DNA from: Gammaproteobacteria bacterium | GTDB taxonomy: Bacteria > Pseudomonadota > Gammaproteobacteria > GCA-001735895 | Assembly (NCBI GenBank): GCA_029882955.1 | Contig: JAOUJX010000264.1 | Span: 1 to 6,055 of the forward strand | Length of the DNA: 6,055 nucleotides | Direction: 5' to 3' | Part shown: one piece after another, positions 1 through 5,742 of the stretch | Position numbering within the stretch: position 1 is the first letter of the stretch | Layout: each line of letters starts with the position of its first letter | The notes under the pieces: model-generated | What the model was told of the DNA's origin: nothing | Database searches by the model: none | The model's input: only the letters and a program-made list of their open reading frames with translations | Position numbers and translations under genes: made by a program

Positions 1-26
1 CCAATTCCCAGTTAACTGGGAATTGG
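1..26. repeat. Perfect 26-bp palindrome at window start
   Basis: Bases 1-13 are the exact reverse complement of bases 14-26, with no spacer (centre GTTAAC). The palindrome lies inside the protease reading frame and carries an in-frame TAA at 13-15. A spacerless perfect palindrome at the very first base is typical of a fold-back artefact at a contig end, but a real hairpin cannot be excluded from this window. Confidence 0.9.
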
Positions 27-846
27 CATAGAGTTTTCTGAGGTATCTGATCCACAAGATGCTGAAATTCGAATCGGCTTTAATCAAAGTGACGGATCCT
101 GGTCCTATGTTGGACGGGATAACATCGATTATGCAACCGACCCTGATGAACGAACCATGAATTTCGGATGGGATTTAACCACGGATTATGGTTATGACAC
201 CGCCCTACATGAAATAGGTCATGCCATAGGATTTTCGCATGAGCACCAAAACCCGAATTCTGGAATTCAATGGGATGAACCGGCAGTCATTGGTTATTTT
301 TCCGGCCATCCAAATTATTGGCCTGAGGAACAAATACGTTACAACATTTTGCGCAAGTTGAATGCTAATGAAACGGATGGGTCAGGTTGGGATAAAAACT
401 CCATCATGCACTATCAATTCCCTAAGGGACTGATCGTTAAGCCTGAAGAATATCGTGATAGTCCACTCATACCAGAATCTGGACTTTCACCTGAGGATAT
501 TGTCGAGGCATTACATTTTTATCCCGGGTTGGACAAGAATCTACCAGAACTAAGACCATGGGAGTCTCACCGAATTCGTATCGGCGCAGGCGAACAAATA
601 GATTTTGAAATAAAACCAAAATACAGCCGCGAATATACCATCGAAACTTTTGGGGAAATGGATACTGTCATGGTCCTGTTCGAGGAGATTAACGGTGAAA
701 ATGTTTATTACGACGGTGATGACGATAGCGGTACTTCGCTTAATGCAAAAATCACTGCTCGTTTGATGAGAGGGCGCGGTTATATATTGCGTATACGGTT
801 GTATTATTCTAAGCAAAAAGGACAAGGCGCATTAATGATGTGGTAG
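16..846 (+). CDS. Astacin-like zinc metalloprotease, 5'-truncated, with C-terminal PPC-like domain
   Basis: The open frame starts after the TAA at 13-15 and runs 276 codons to TAG at 844-846. The ATG at 157 is not the real start, because conserved protease sequence lies before it (AEIRIGF, then SWSYVG at about 108-125). The zinc site HEIGHAIGFSHEH (208-246) has the metzincin pattern HExxHxxGxxH with a catalytic Glu. The Met-turn SIMHY (codons at 400-414) is the astacin (M12A) form, whose Tyr is the usual extra zinc ligand. About 95 C-terminal residues (YTIETFG, DTVMVLF, DGDDDSG, RGYILRI) resemble a bacterial pre-peptidase C-terminal beta-sandwich, usually found on secreted proteases. The N-terminus, with any signal peptide and propeptide, is missing, so export is inferred. 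Either the gene continues left of the window or it is a broken copy. The family call is secure; the substrate is unknown. Confidence 0.85.
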   Translation: MGIGIEFSEVSDPQDAEIRIGFNQSDGSWSYVGRDNIDYATDPDERTMNFGWDLTTDYGYDTALHEIGHAIGFSHEHQNPNSGIQWDEPAVIGYFSGHPNYWPEEQIRYNILRKLNANETDGSGWDKNSIMHYQFPKGLIVKPEEYRDSPLIPESGLSPEDIVEALHFYPGLDKNLPELRPWESHRIRIGAGEQIDFEIKPKYSREYTIETFGEMDTVMVLFEEINGENVYYDGDDDSGTSLNAKITARLMRGRGYILRIRLYYSKQKGQGALMMW

Positions 847-872
847 TTATAGATCCTATGACTCAGAGAAGG

Positions 873-913
873 AAACGCTTCTATCGATCCTTAGGCTGGA
901 TCTTATAGCGTTT
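873..913 (+). other. Imperfect stem-loop between protease and hydrolase genes
   Basis: AAACGC (873-878) can pair with GCGTTT (908-913), and inside it GATCC (886-890) with GGATC (898-902). Unpaired bases separate the two stems. No T-run follows, so this is not a convincing intrinsic terminator. It lies about 25 bases before the ribosome binding site of the hydrolase gene. Confidence 0.35.
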
Positions 914-951
914 AAACGACTAATCACTAGTCTTCAGAGGAGGAGAAAACG

Positions 952-1881
952 ATGGGACAAATTATTATTGGAATTCATGGGCTAGCAAATAAGCCGCCCA
1001 AGGAAGAGCTAGAAGAATATTGGTACAAATCGATCGCCGAAGGACTCGATAACATCGGTGCCAAAAGCGAAGGCATAAATTTTAAGCTAGTTTATTGGGC
1101 AAATTACCTATACAAGTATCAGCTCCACAGAGAGAAAGGGTATGAATTCGACTCCTATTACAATAATGAGCCATATATCAAGGCTAAACCAAATGCTCTT
1201 GAGGTACATGATGATGACTGGAAAGATAAATTTCGTGCATTTACAGGCAATATATTAGGAAGTGGAATGGATTGGGCCAAGCGATCTTTCGATTTTGATG
1301 GCCTGGCTAACGCTGTGCTTAAAGCCAAATTAAAGGATCTCGATTTTTATTATCAAGGGAAAAATGTGATTACCCAAGAAGGACAAAAGCAAAGCGCAAA
1401 AGATGTTTTTCGCGCCGAGTTAACTAACGTCCTTCTAGAGCATCAAAATGATCAAATAATGCTAATAGCACATTCCATGGGATCGATTATCGCGTACGAT
1501 GTACTAAGAAACCTGGGGAGAAATTCGCCAGGAACTAAAGTTGATCATTTTATTACAATTGGTTCGCCACTAGGACTGCCTCACGTTAAAAATCAGATAG
1601 TCAGGGACCGTGAGTCCATGGGTTTTGCAATGGCACAAGAGGTGAGAACTCCTACAGTGATAACGAAGTCGTGGGTAAACTATTCAGACCCATTGGATCC
1701 AGTGGCACTCGATACATGTTTATCCGACGACTATGGCCCAAACGATAACGAAGTACAGGTCATAGACGATATAGTGATAAATGACTATCTCTCTGAACTC
1801 GAAAATCGCAATCACCATAAATCTTATGGGTATCTACGAACACCTGAGATATCCAAGTCAATTTCGACATTTATAGGATAG
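952..1881 (+). CDS. Alpha/beta-hydrolase (lipase/esterase-like), cytoplasmic
   Basis: This is a complete 309-residue protein. The start is well supported: AGGAGG at 938-943 sits 8 bases before the ATG. The N-terminal strand IIIGIHGLANKP (residues 4-15) has the HG pair that forms the oxyanion hole in alpha/beta-hydrolases. The nucleophile elbow AHSMGS (173-178) gives Ser175, followed by a typical helix. The strand FITIGSPLG (200-208) follows the elbow as in lipases and PGAP1-like proteins. Likely acid residues are Asp246 or Asp249 (SDPLDPVA), and the His is His288 or His289 (NHHKSY). Residues 60-140 are an insertion rich in Lys, Asp and Tyr, probably a cap. There is no signal peptide or membrane helix, so it should act in the cytoplasm. 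It follows the protease gene on the same strand after 105 bases, but the two need not be one operon. The substrate cannot be told from sequence. Confidence 0.8.
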   Translation: MGQIIIGIHGLANKPPKEELEEYWYKSIAEGLDNIGAKSEGINFKLVYWANYLYKYQLHREKGYEFDSYYNNEPYIKAKPNALEVHDDDWKDKFRAFTGNILGSGMDWAKRSFDFDGLANAVLKAKLKDLDFYYQGKNVITQEGQKQSAKDVFRAELTNVLLEHQNDQIMLIAHSMGSIIAYDVLRNLGRNSPGTKVDHFITIGSPLGLPHVKNQIVRDRESMGFAMAQEVRTPTVITKSWVNYSDPLDPVALDTCLSDDYGPNDNEVQVIDDIVINDYLSELENRNHHKSYGYLRTPEISKSISTFIG

Positions 1882-1912
1882 CTGCTGATTTGCCCTCAAA
1901 TTATACCCAAGA

Positions 1913-2047
1913 TTTGCATCGATAGTTGACCCGTTAATATCTACACAAGTGCTTGTATGAATTACAAGGTCTCTCGGTATAGTGGGTCAATATTGAATGC
2001 AAATAAATGCCGGAATTTGGTCAATATTTAACACAAATCAACACCTA
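1913..2047. repeat. Repeat unit 1: inverted/direct 20-bp motifs
   Basis: The unit opens with TTTGCAT-N6-TTGACCC (1913-1932). An inverted copy, GGGTCAATATT-GAATGCAAA (1984-2003), matches it at 15 of 20 positions over a 51-base spacer. A second copy in the same direction as the latter lies at 2018-2037 (16 of 20 matches). The unit ends with AACACCTA (2040-2047). The arms could form a long imperfect hairpin. There is no open frame. The unit is diverged from unit 2 (2164-2288), which has the same parts in the same order. Confidence 0.65.
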
Positions 2048-2163
2048 ACCTACATATCCCCTAATATCTTCTGAATCGGGGGAATAATCAAATTCGATAT
2101 CATCGCCAGAAAAGACACCAAATCTGGATATTTACGTGTTCATTTAACCCATTCTAGCGATTC
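2048..2163. other. Non-coding spacer between the two repeat units
   Basis: No gene is visible. Two weak stem-loops can be drawn: TCCCC (2057-2061) with GGGGA (2079-2083), and CCAGA (2106-2110) with TCTGG (2123-2127). Neither is followed by a T-run on either strand. I see no convincing terminator for the hydrolase gene on the left or, on the other strand, for the cytochrome gene on the right. Confidence 0.4.
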
Positions 2164-2288
2164 TTTGCATTTATTTGTTGACCCAGATTAATCAGAAAAA
2201 TTGATTTAAAATCAGCCATCTACTTATACCGATGCGGGTCAATATTAAGCGCAACCGGTGAATCAATTTTAAATGTAAATAACACCTA
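2164..2288. repeat. Repeat unit 2: diverged direct copy of unit 1
   Basis: The order is the same as in unit 1: TTTGCAT-N7-TTGACCC (2164-2184), an inverted copy GGGTCAATATT-AAGCGCAA (2236-2254), a more degenerate copy TCAATTTTAAATGTAAAT (2263-2280), and AACACCTA (2281-2288). The 51-base spacer between the first two motifs has the same length as in unit 1 but a different sequence. The unit ends 17 bases past the 3' end of the tetrahaem cytochrome gene. Confidence 0.6.
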
Positions 2289-2305
2289 TTATTCGCTTTT
2301 ACCGA

Positions 2306-3670
2306 CTAAGGTAGCGTTTGTGCATGAGCCAGAATATCGACAAGAAAGGTCATATCCAGAGCATGCAGCGCTGGCATTGCCTCATCGGGGTGACCATTGC
2401 GGATTTTGTGGAGGGCTTCCCACGGGTTCTTCCTGGCCACGTCACCGATGTCTCTCCCGGTAGCTAAATCTTTTCCGTTCTTGCCGTGGCAGGTTGCGCA
2501 AAGGGCATTGAAATCATCTTTTCCCTGCTCCGGGTTTCCTTTGGCAATACCGCTAATCGGAACAATATATTCGTCCATATCGATCTGACCGTAAGAAACA
2601 AAATTCGCCAAATCTATCAAATCCTGCAAATCGAGAGGCGCCTGAAACCAGCGCGAGCCGTGATAACGATGGTTTCTATCCATAAGCAGCGCCATGACTT
2701 CCTGCGGCTCACTACCTGCCAGGGCACGGATACCTTTTATGTCAGTGCGGTGGCTACCTCTTCCATAGGCTCCGTCAAGCCCCTTGTAATCCCAGCCATG
2801 GCATTCTTTACAACGCCAGTTGGTTAGCGGTTTGGTTGCCCCGGGGGCTTGCCTGGGGTAAGCCGGATGACGCGATGTCGGTGGTTGAGCGCCCGTTTCT
2901 TTTTGCCAGTGGTCGTAAAGGCGACCACCCCTGGCAATCGAGGCTAATAGATTTTTATCCGGCAAGGTTTGTATATAGGCAAATAAATCGGCAAGACGGC
3001 TGGCTTCTAGAAAACGAAACGGCGGCATCCTCTCCCCTGGATGTCCGTTGAAAATTTTATGCATGGTTTCTTCGGGGTGACGTCGCGCAAAAGTGCCCAG
3101 AGGCAGCATGTTGTTAAGTTTGAGACCATTATCTCCGTGACAATTGGCGCAAATGGTTGCGTAAAGTTTTACTTCTTGCTCGGGGTCACCGACGATGATG
3201 CCTGCTCCAGGATCGATGGAAGGGATTATATCCGCCTGGATATAAGCTGCCAGATCGGAGAAATCGTTCTCTGACAGCATAAGACCATATTGATGGTTTC
3301 CATCTCGCAGAATAGAAGCAAGCATGCCGGGGTCAGAACCTTTGGCCTTTTTCAGAACGCCGGTTCCCTGTTCTATGCGGCCCTCGTGTTTCCAACCGTG
3401 ACAGGAGACGCAACGCCAGCTGCTCTCGTTACTATGCATCGATGGCCGGTCGATTTGATATTGCGGATGATTTTCTGTCGGTGGACGATCCTTGTTCTCT
3501 AAAATCCAGTTATCAAATAACCGTCCGCCTCGGGCGATGGAATAGATGTCGTCAGCTAAAACGACTGCGCAACTCATGTTTAAGCTGATAAACAGGGTCA
3601 ATACAATCGTTACAACTGCCAATCGATCTTTATCCCACTGAGATACTGAACCTCGAGCATGTGTTGCCAT
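2306..3670 (-). CDS. Exported tetrahaem cytochrome c, tandem duplication of a dihaem module
   Basis: This 454-residue protein has an N-terminal hydrophobic stretch (about 18-38) ending VVLADD, most likely a signal peptide, so it is placed in the periplasm. Four haem sites are visible: CVSCH (87-91), CANCH (174-178), CKECH (287-291) and CATCH (391-395). Residues 45-237 and 245-454 repeat each other: IARGGRL, the HP of the TxxHP motif, WRCxxCHGW, a conserved His (126, 334), a CAxCHGxNG site, and NGHPxExMP with a likely axial Met (215, 432). The second half is closer to the dihaem protein at 4411-5130 and keeps DGAY...GS and GQIDM, which the first half has lost. The ATG at 3670 has GAGGG (3678-3682) 7 bases upstream. 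It is the last gene of the three-gene cluster, 119 bases after the NapC/NirT-like gene. The likely role is periplasmic electron carriage; I do not recognise a named family, and the partner is unknown. Confidence 0.85.
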   Translation of the reverse strand: MATHARGSVSQWDKDRLAVVTIVLTLFISLNMSCAVVLADDIYSIARGGRLFDNWILENKDRPPTENHPQYQIDRPSMHSNESSWRCVSCHGWKHEGRIEQGTGVLKKAKGSDPGMLASILRDGNHQYGLMLSENDFSDLAAYIQADIIPSIDPGAGIIVGDPEQEVKLYATICANCHGDNGLKLNNMLPLGTFARRHPEETMHKIFNGHPGERMPPFRFLEASRLADLFAYIQTLPDKNLLASIARGGRLYDHWQKETGAQPPTSRHPAYPRQAPGATKPLTNWRCKECHGWDYKGLDGAYGRGSHRTDIKGIRALAGSEPQEVMALLMDRNHRYHGSRWFQAPLDLQDLIDLANFVSYGQIDMDEYIVPISGIAKGNPEQGKDDFNALCATCHGKNGKDLATGRDIGDVARKNPWEALHKIRNGHPDEAMPALHALDMTFLVDILAHAQTLP

Positions 3671-3682
3671 CTTAAGACCCTC

Positions 3683-3792
3683 AAAAATAGCCTTTCCGGT
3701 AGCTACTTTTTAAATATTTAATCAATTCTCAACATTTCCAGGAATTTTAGGCACCTCGTTCGATTCCAATCCGACGCATTAAGGAAAGGCTA
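3683..3792 (-). terminator. Long-range inverted repeat followed by a U-run (possible attenuator or terminator)
   Basis: TAGCCTTTCC (3783-3792 read on the minus strand, starting with the stop codon of the NapC/NirT-like gene) pairs perfectly with GGAAAGGCTA (3688-3697 on the minus strand). The second arm is followed directly by TTTTT (3683-3687) and then the GAGGG ribosome binding site of the tetrahaem cytochrome gene. The loop of about 85 bases is far longer than in a standard intrinsic terminator. A partial read-through control between the genes is possible, and chance is not excluded. Confidence 0.35.
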
Positions 3793-4338
3793 ATCATCAT
3801 CGTCGTCTTCGGGATTTTTGTGGGCTATTCCCTTGTGGCACTCGATACAGGTCTCACCTTCATCCATGGCTTTTTCCATTTTTTCCCTGGCCCGATTGCC
3901 CTGGTTCTCGAAATCCATGTGAGCATAGTCGTGACAGTTTCGGCATTCACGAGAGTCGTTCGCAGTCATTTCTGCCCAGACACGTTCGGCCATCTCCAGG
4001 CGGTGTTCTTCAAATTTTTCTTTGGTATCGATAGTCCCAATCAACTTGTGATACAGCTCATTGGTTGCCCTGATTTTACGAACCAGTTTTGCGGTCCAGT
4101 CCCTGGGCACATGGCAATCGGAACAGATAGCACGTACACCTGAAGGATTTTTGTAATGAACAGACTGCTGGTATTCGACGTAAACCGTATCGCGCATCTC
4201 GTGGCAGGAGATACAGAATTCCAGCGTATTGGAGTACTCCATAGCAGTGTTGAAGCCACCCCAGAAGATAATCCCTGCAAAACCGCCGAATATAAAAATA
4301 CCGATCCAGGCTCGCCGGGCAGCCAGCCAGCTCAACAT
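3790..4338 (-). CDS. NapC/NirT-family membrane-anchored tetrahaem cytochrome c (quinol dehydrogenase)
   Basis: This 182-residue protein has one uncleaved N-terminal membrane helix (about 11-30) after a short positive segment, and then a periplasmic domain. Haem sites are CISCH (42-46), CSDCH (72-76), CRNCH (132-136) and CIECH (164-168). The motifs CISCHEM, SGVRAICSDCHVP, GTIDTKEKFE, NDSRECRNCH and CHKGIAH are those of NapC, NirT and TorC N-domains, and the length is normal for the short NapC/NirT form. Family members oxidise membrane quinol and pass electrons to periplasmic reductases or cytochromes. The ATG has AGGAG 8 bases upstream. It is the middle gene of the cluster, 72 bases after the dihaem gene and 119 bases before the tetrahaem gene, so those two are its probable partners. 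The C-terminus ends in an unusual run of five Asp. No nap, nir or tor enzyme gene is visible, so I give no symbol. Confidence 0.93.
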   Translation of the reverse strand: MLSWLAARRAWIGIFIFGGFAGIIFWGGFNTAMEYSNTLEFCISCHEMRDTVYVEYQQSVHYKNPSGVRAICSDCHVPRDWTAKLVRKIRATNELYHKLIGTIDTKEKFEEHRLEMAERVWAEMTANDSRECRNCHDYAHMDFENQGNRAREKMEKAMDEGETCIECHKGIAHKNPEDDDDD

Positions 4339-4370
4339 TCAACACGCTCCTCTAAATACGCCTAATGTGA

Positions 4371-4392
4371 TGCCGACCCATAAGGGTCGGCA
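4371..4392 (-). repeat. Perfect 9-bp intercistronic hairpin
   Basis: TGCCGACCC (4371-4379) and GGGTCGGCA (4384-4392) form a perfect GC-rich stem with a 4-base loop. It lies 18 bases past the stop of the dihaem cytochrome gene and 32 bases before the next ATG in transcription order. No T-run follows on the minus strand, so a simple terminator is unlikely. Stems placed like this often protect the upstream message from 3' decay or lower downstream expression, which would fit a highly made dihaem carrier. Confidence 0.75.
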
Positions 4393-4410
4393 CCTGCTAC
4401 TAGTCATCTG

Positions 4411-5130
4411 TTACTTTTTCTTCGGCAGTGTCGCCGTGTAAGCCAGCGTATCTATTGCAACCTGTAGCGGCAACGCACGCAATGCGGGCATGGCTTCGTC
4501 AGGCTGACCATTGAGAATCTTATGCAAACCTTCCCACGGATTACCGGATACGATTTTTCCTAGCGCGCCTTCCATATCCTTGGGTTTTTCACCCTTACTA
4601 CCGTGACAACCCGCGCACAGCGTATTGTAATATGCCTCACCCCTGGCGGCGTCACCATTGACGGACTTGTCGGGATTGATGTACTTCGTCATATCGACCT
4701 GCCCTTTAGTCACGAACAAGGCCAGATCAGCGATATCCGCATCGGGGATCATTCCCAGACCGTGAGTACTATCCTTCACAGCCCTGGCAATATCCGCCGG
4801 ATTACCGCCGTCAAACTCTCTCAATCCACGAATTCCGGTTTTGTAGGAGCCACTGGCGTAGGCGCCGTCCTTACCTCGTAAATCCCAGCCATGGCAGGAT
4901 TTGCATCGCCAGGTCGCGTTACCTTTCTTCTTGGTGTTGGATGACGGCCAGGACTTGTGCGTATCCTTGGGCTTGTCAGCACCGATAACCGCGAACCATT
5001 TGTCATACAACTGGCCTCCCCGAGCGATTGCAGAATCCTCTTCGGCCTGGACCGGAAGAGCCACCGAAAAAGCAACAATTCCAGCTGCAACAACACCTGG
5101 CAAACAATTTGTTAAACGAATATTTAGCAT
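4411..5130 (-). CDS. Exported dihaem cytochrome c
   Basis: This 239-residue protein starts at the ATG at 5130, with AAGGAG (5141-5146) 10 bases upstream. A longer frame from a TTG at 5157 lacks a ribosome binding site and would put charged residues ahead of a good signal peptide, so it is rejected. The signal peptide ends ALPVQA (residue 29), before EEDS. Haem sites are CKSCH (76-80) and CAGCH (172-176). Around them are IARGGQLYDKW, WRCKSCHGWD, DGAYASGS, a conserved His123, GQVDM, and NGQPDEAMPALRAL with a probable axial Met214. The same dihaem module occurs twice in the tetrahaem protein at 2306-3670. It is the first gene of the cluster and precedes the NapC/NirT-like gene by 72 bases. The likely job is to take electrons from that quinol dehydrogenase in the periplasm. 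I do not recognise a named family. Confidence 0.9.
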   Translation of the reverse strand: MLNIRLTNCLPGVVAAGIVAFSVALPVQAEEDSAIARGGQLYDKWFAVIGADKPKDTHKSWPSSNTKKKGNATWRCKSCHGWDLRGKDGAYASGSYKTGIRGLREFDGGNPADIARAVKDSTHGLGMIPDADIADLALFVTKGQVDMTKYINPDKSVNGDAARGEAYYNTLCAGCHGSKGEKPKDMEGALGKIVSGNPWEGLHKILNGQPDEAMPALRALPLQVAIDTLAYTATLPKKK

Positions 5131-5353
5131 ATCTGTCAATCTCCTTTTCACATTCAAGAAAAATATTCCAATAACGTAAACCTCGAATACATGCCAGTCC
5201 GATACTGGAACCTGTACTACACCTCTAACTATACTCTTTAAACACCGCTATTTAAATTCTATTCGTTTAAGCGGGCAAACAACCAACCGTCTTCATTTGA
5301 CGATATCGTTTCCAGTCTCAATGTCTGTACGCTTCAGTAAAAACTTGCCTGTC
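5131..5353 (-). promoter_or_regulatory. Leader/promoter region of the cytochrome cluster
   Basis: No gene is visible here. On the minus strand TTGCCC (5273-5278) and TTAAAT (5250-5255) are 17 bases apart and each match four of six sigma-70 positions, so this is a weak promoter candidate with a leader of about 115 bases. A 10-bp perfect palindrome, ACGATATCGT (5300-5309), lies just upstream of it and could be an operator. A small hairpin, CCAGT/ACTGG (5194-5208), lies in the leader. All of these could arise by chance. Confidence 0.3.
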
Positions 5354-5491
5354 CTAATCAATATCCTCGGGACCTGGAAAGAAATAATGGAAAAATCCTC
5401 TCCAGGCTTTCAGGAATATCCAGAGAAACGAAACCGCTATCAAACCACTTAGCAGTTCTCGAAAGATCTCTTGAAACATCACCATTGACAT
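5354..5491 (-). CDS. Remaining 45-residue membrane ORF downstream of the insertion
   Basis: This is the 3' part of the split gene, still open from an ATG at 5491 (further in-frame ATGs at 5485 and 5479) to TAG at 5354. It encodes one clear membrane helix (LLSGLIAVSFLWIFLKAW) and ends FFPGPEDID. There is no good ribosome binding site before any of the ATGs. An in-frame ATG inside the palindrome (5530) could extend it to 58 residues. It may be untranslated debris. Confidence 0.3.
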   Translation of the reverse strand: MSMVMFQEIFRELLSGLIAVSFLWIFLKAWRGFFHYFFPGPEDID

Positions 5492-5493
5492 AA

Positions 5494-5503
5494 CTAGTCC
5501 AAC
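5494..5503. repeat. Putative target-site duplication, left copy
   Basis: CTAGTCCAAC is identical to 5629-5638, and the match stops at both ends. The two copies bracket the palindromic element exactly as a target duplication would. Confidence 0.6.
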
Positions 5504-5628
5504 TCTAATTAATCGGTAAATTTCTGTCATTGCGAGCGCAGCGTGGCAATCTTTTTGATTAATATCATTATGTTAGAGATTGCCACGTCGCTAACACTCC
5601 TCGCAATGACGTTTTAATCAGAGGTTCC
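5504..5628. mobile_element. Miniature palindromic element (MITE-like) flanked by a 10-bp direct repeat
   Basis: This 125-bp non-coding insert lies between two perfect copies of CTAGTCCAAC. Its core (5526-5610) is a long hairpin whose arms begin GTCATTGCGAG. Near the ends TCTAATTAA (5504-5512) is matched in inverted orientation by TTAATCAGA (5614-5622) at 8 of 9 positions, possible outer terminal repeats. It encodes no transposase, so it would have moved with a protein supplied from elsewhere. Palindromes with the CATTGCGAG arm are widespread in proteobacterial genomes, often in many copies. The insert interrupts a small membrane protein frame. Confidence 0.65.
5526..5610. repeat. Long hairpin repeat with CATTGCGAG arms
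   Basis: GTCATTGCGAG (5526-5536) pairs with CTCGCAATGAC (5600-5610), and CGTGGCAATCT (5542-5552) pairs with AGATTGCCACG (5577-5587). Both are perfect 11-bp stems, separated by an asymmetric internal loop (5 and 12 bases). The terminal loop is 24 bases and AT-rich. Confidence 0.9.
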
Positions 5629-5638
5629 CTAGTCCAAC
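5629..5638. repeat. Putative target-site duplication, right copy
   Basis: Second copy of CTAGTCCAAC; see 5494-5503. Confidence 0.6.
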
Positions 5639-5742
5639 CCCTATCAGAACAACAGCCAATGTTTTCCAGTGGGTGCGTGTATATTGCTTCAAAGAACCTC
5701 CTGTTCCAGACAAATAAGTAATTGCTACATATTCCGACCCAT

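Larger units (their letters stand above)
5354..5692 (-). pseudogene. Small two-helix membrane protein gene split by a palindromic element
   Basis: Reading minus from a TTG at 5692 (AGGAGG at 5697-5702, 4 bases upstream), the frame gives MKQYTRTHWKTLAVVLIGVG and hits a TGA soon after entering the inserted element. If the 125-bp insert (5504-5628) and one 10-bp repeat copy are removed (135 bases, a multiple of three), the frame continues through LVMSMVMFQEIF to PGPEDID and TAG at 5354. The restored product is 67 residues: a positive start, a helix at about 11-29, a second at about 34-54 and an acidic tail. The continuous hydrophobic helix across the joint supports a real former gene. It is on the same strand as, and 223 bases upstream of, the cytochrome cluster. 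I recognise no family. The main doubt is the TTG start, since no ATG is available in the first part. Confidence 0.5.

Noticed and set aside
550..825. Minus-strand 91-codon frame inside the protease gene
   Set aside because: It lies opposite the conserved PPC-like domain and has no ribosome binding site or recognisable motif.
1913..2288. CRISPR array
   Set aside because: The repeats are few, imperfect and in both orientations with uneven spacing, and no cas gene is present.
2397..3502. Several + strand open frames opposite the tetrahaem cytochrome gene
   Set aside because: They are shadows of a clearly coding minus-strand gene, have no recognisable protein features and overlap its conserved haem sites.
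3752..3780. tRNA-like T-loop (GTTCGATTC) on the + strand
   Set aside because: The bases on either side do not form a T-stem, and no acceptor, anticodon or D arm is present.
4041..4365. Alternative frames over the NapC/NirT-like gene on both strands
   Set aside because: The frame with four CxxCH sites and the family motifs explains this stretch; the others are shadows.
5131..5157. Longer dihaem cytochrome starting at a TTG at 5157
   Set aside because: There is no ribosome binding site before the TTG. AAGGAG precedes the ATG at 5130, which gives a clean signal peptide.
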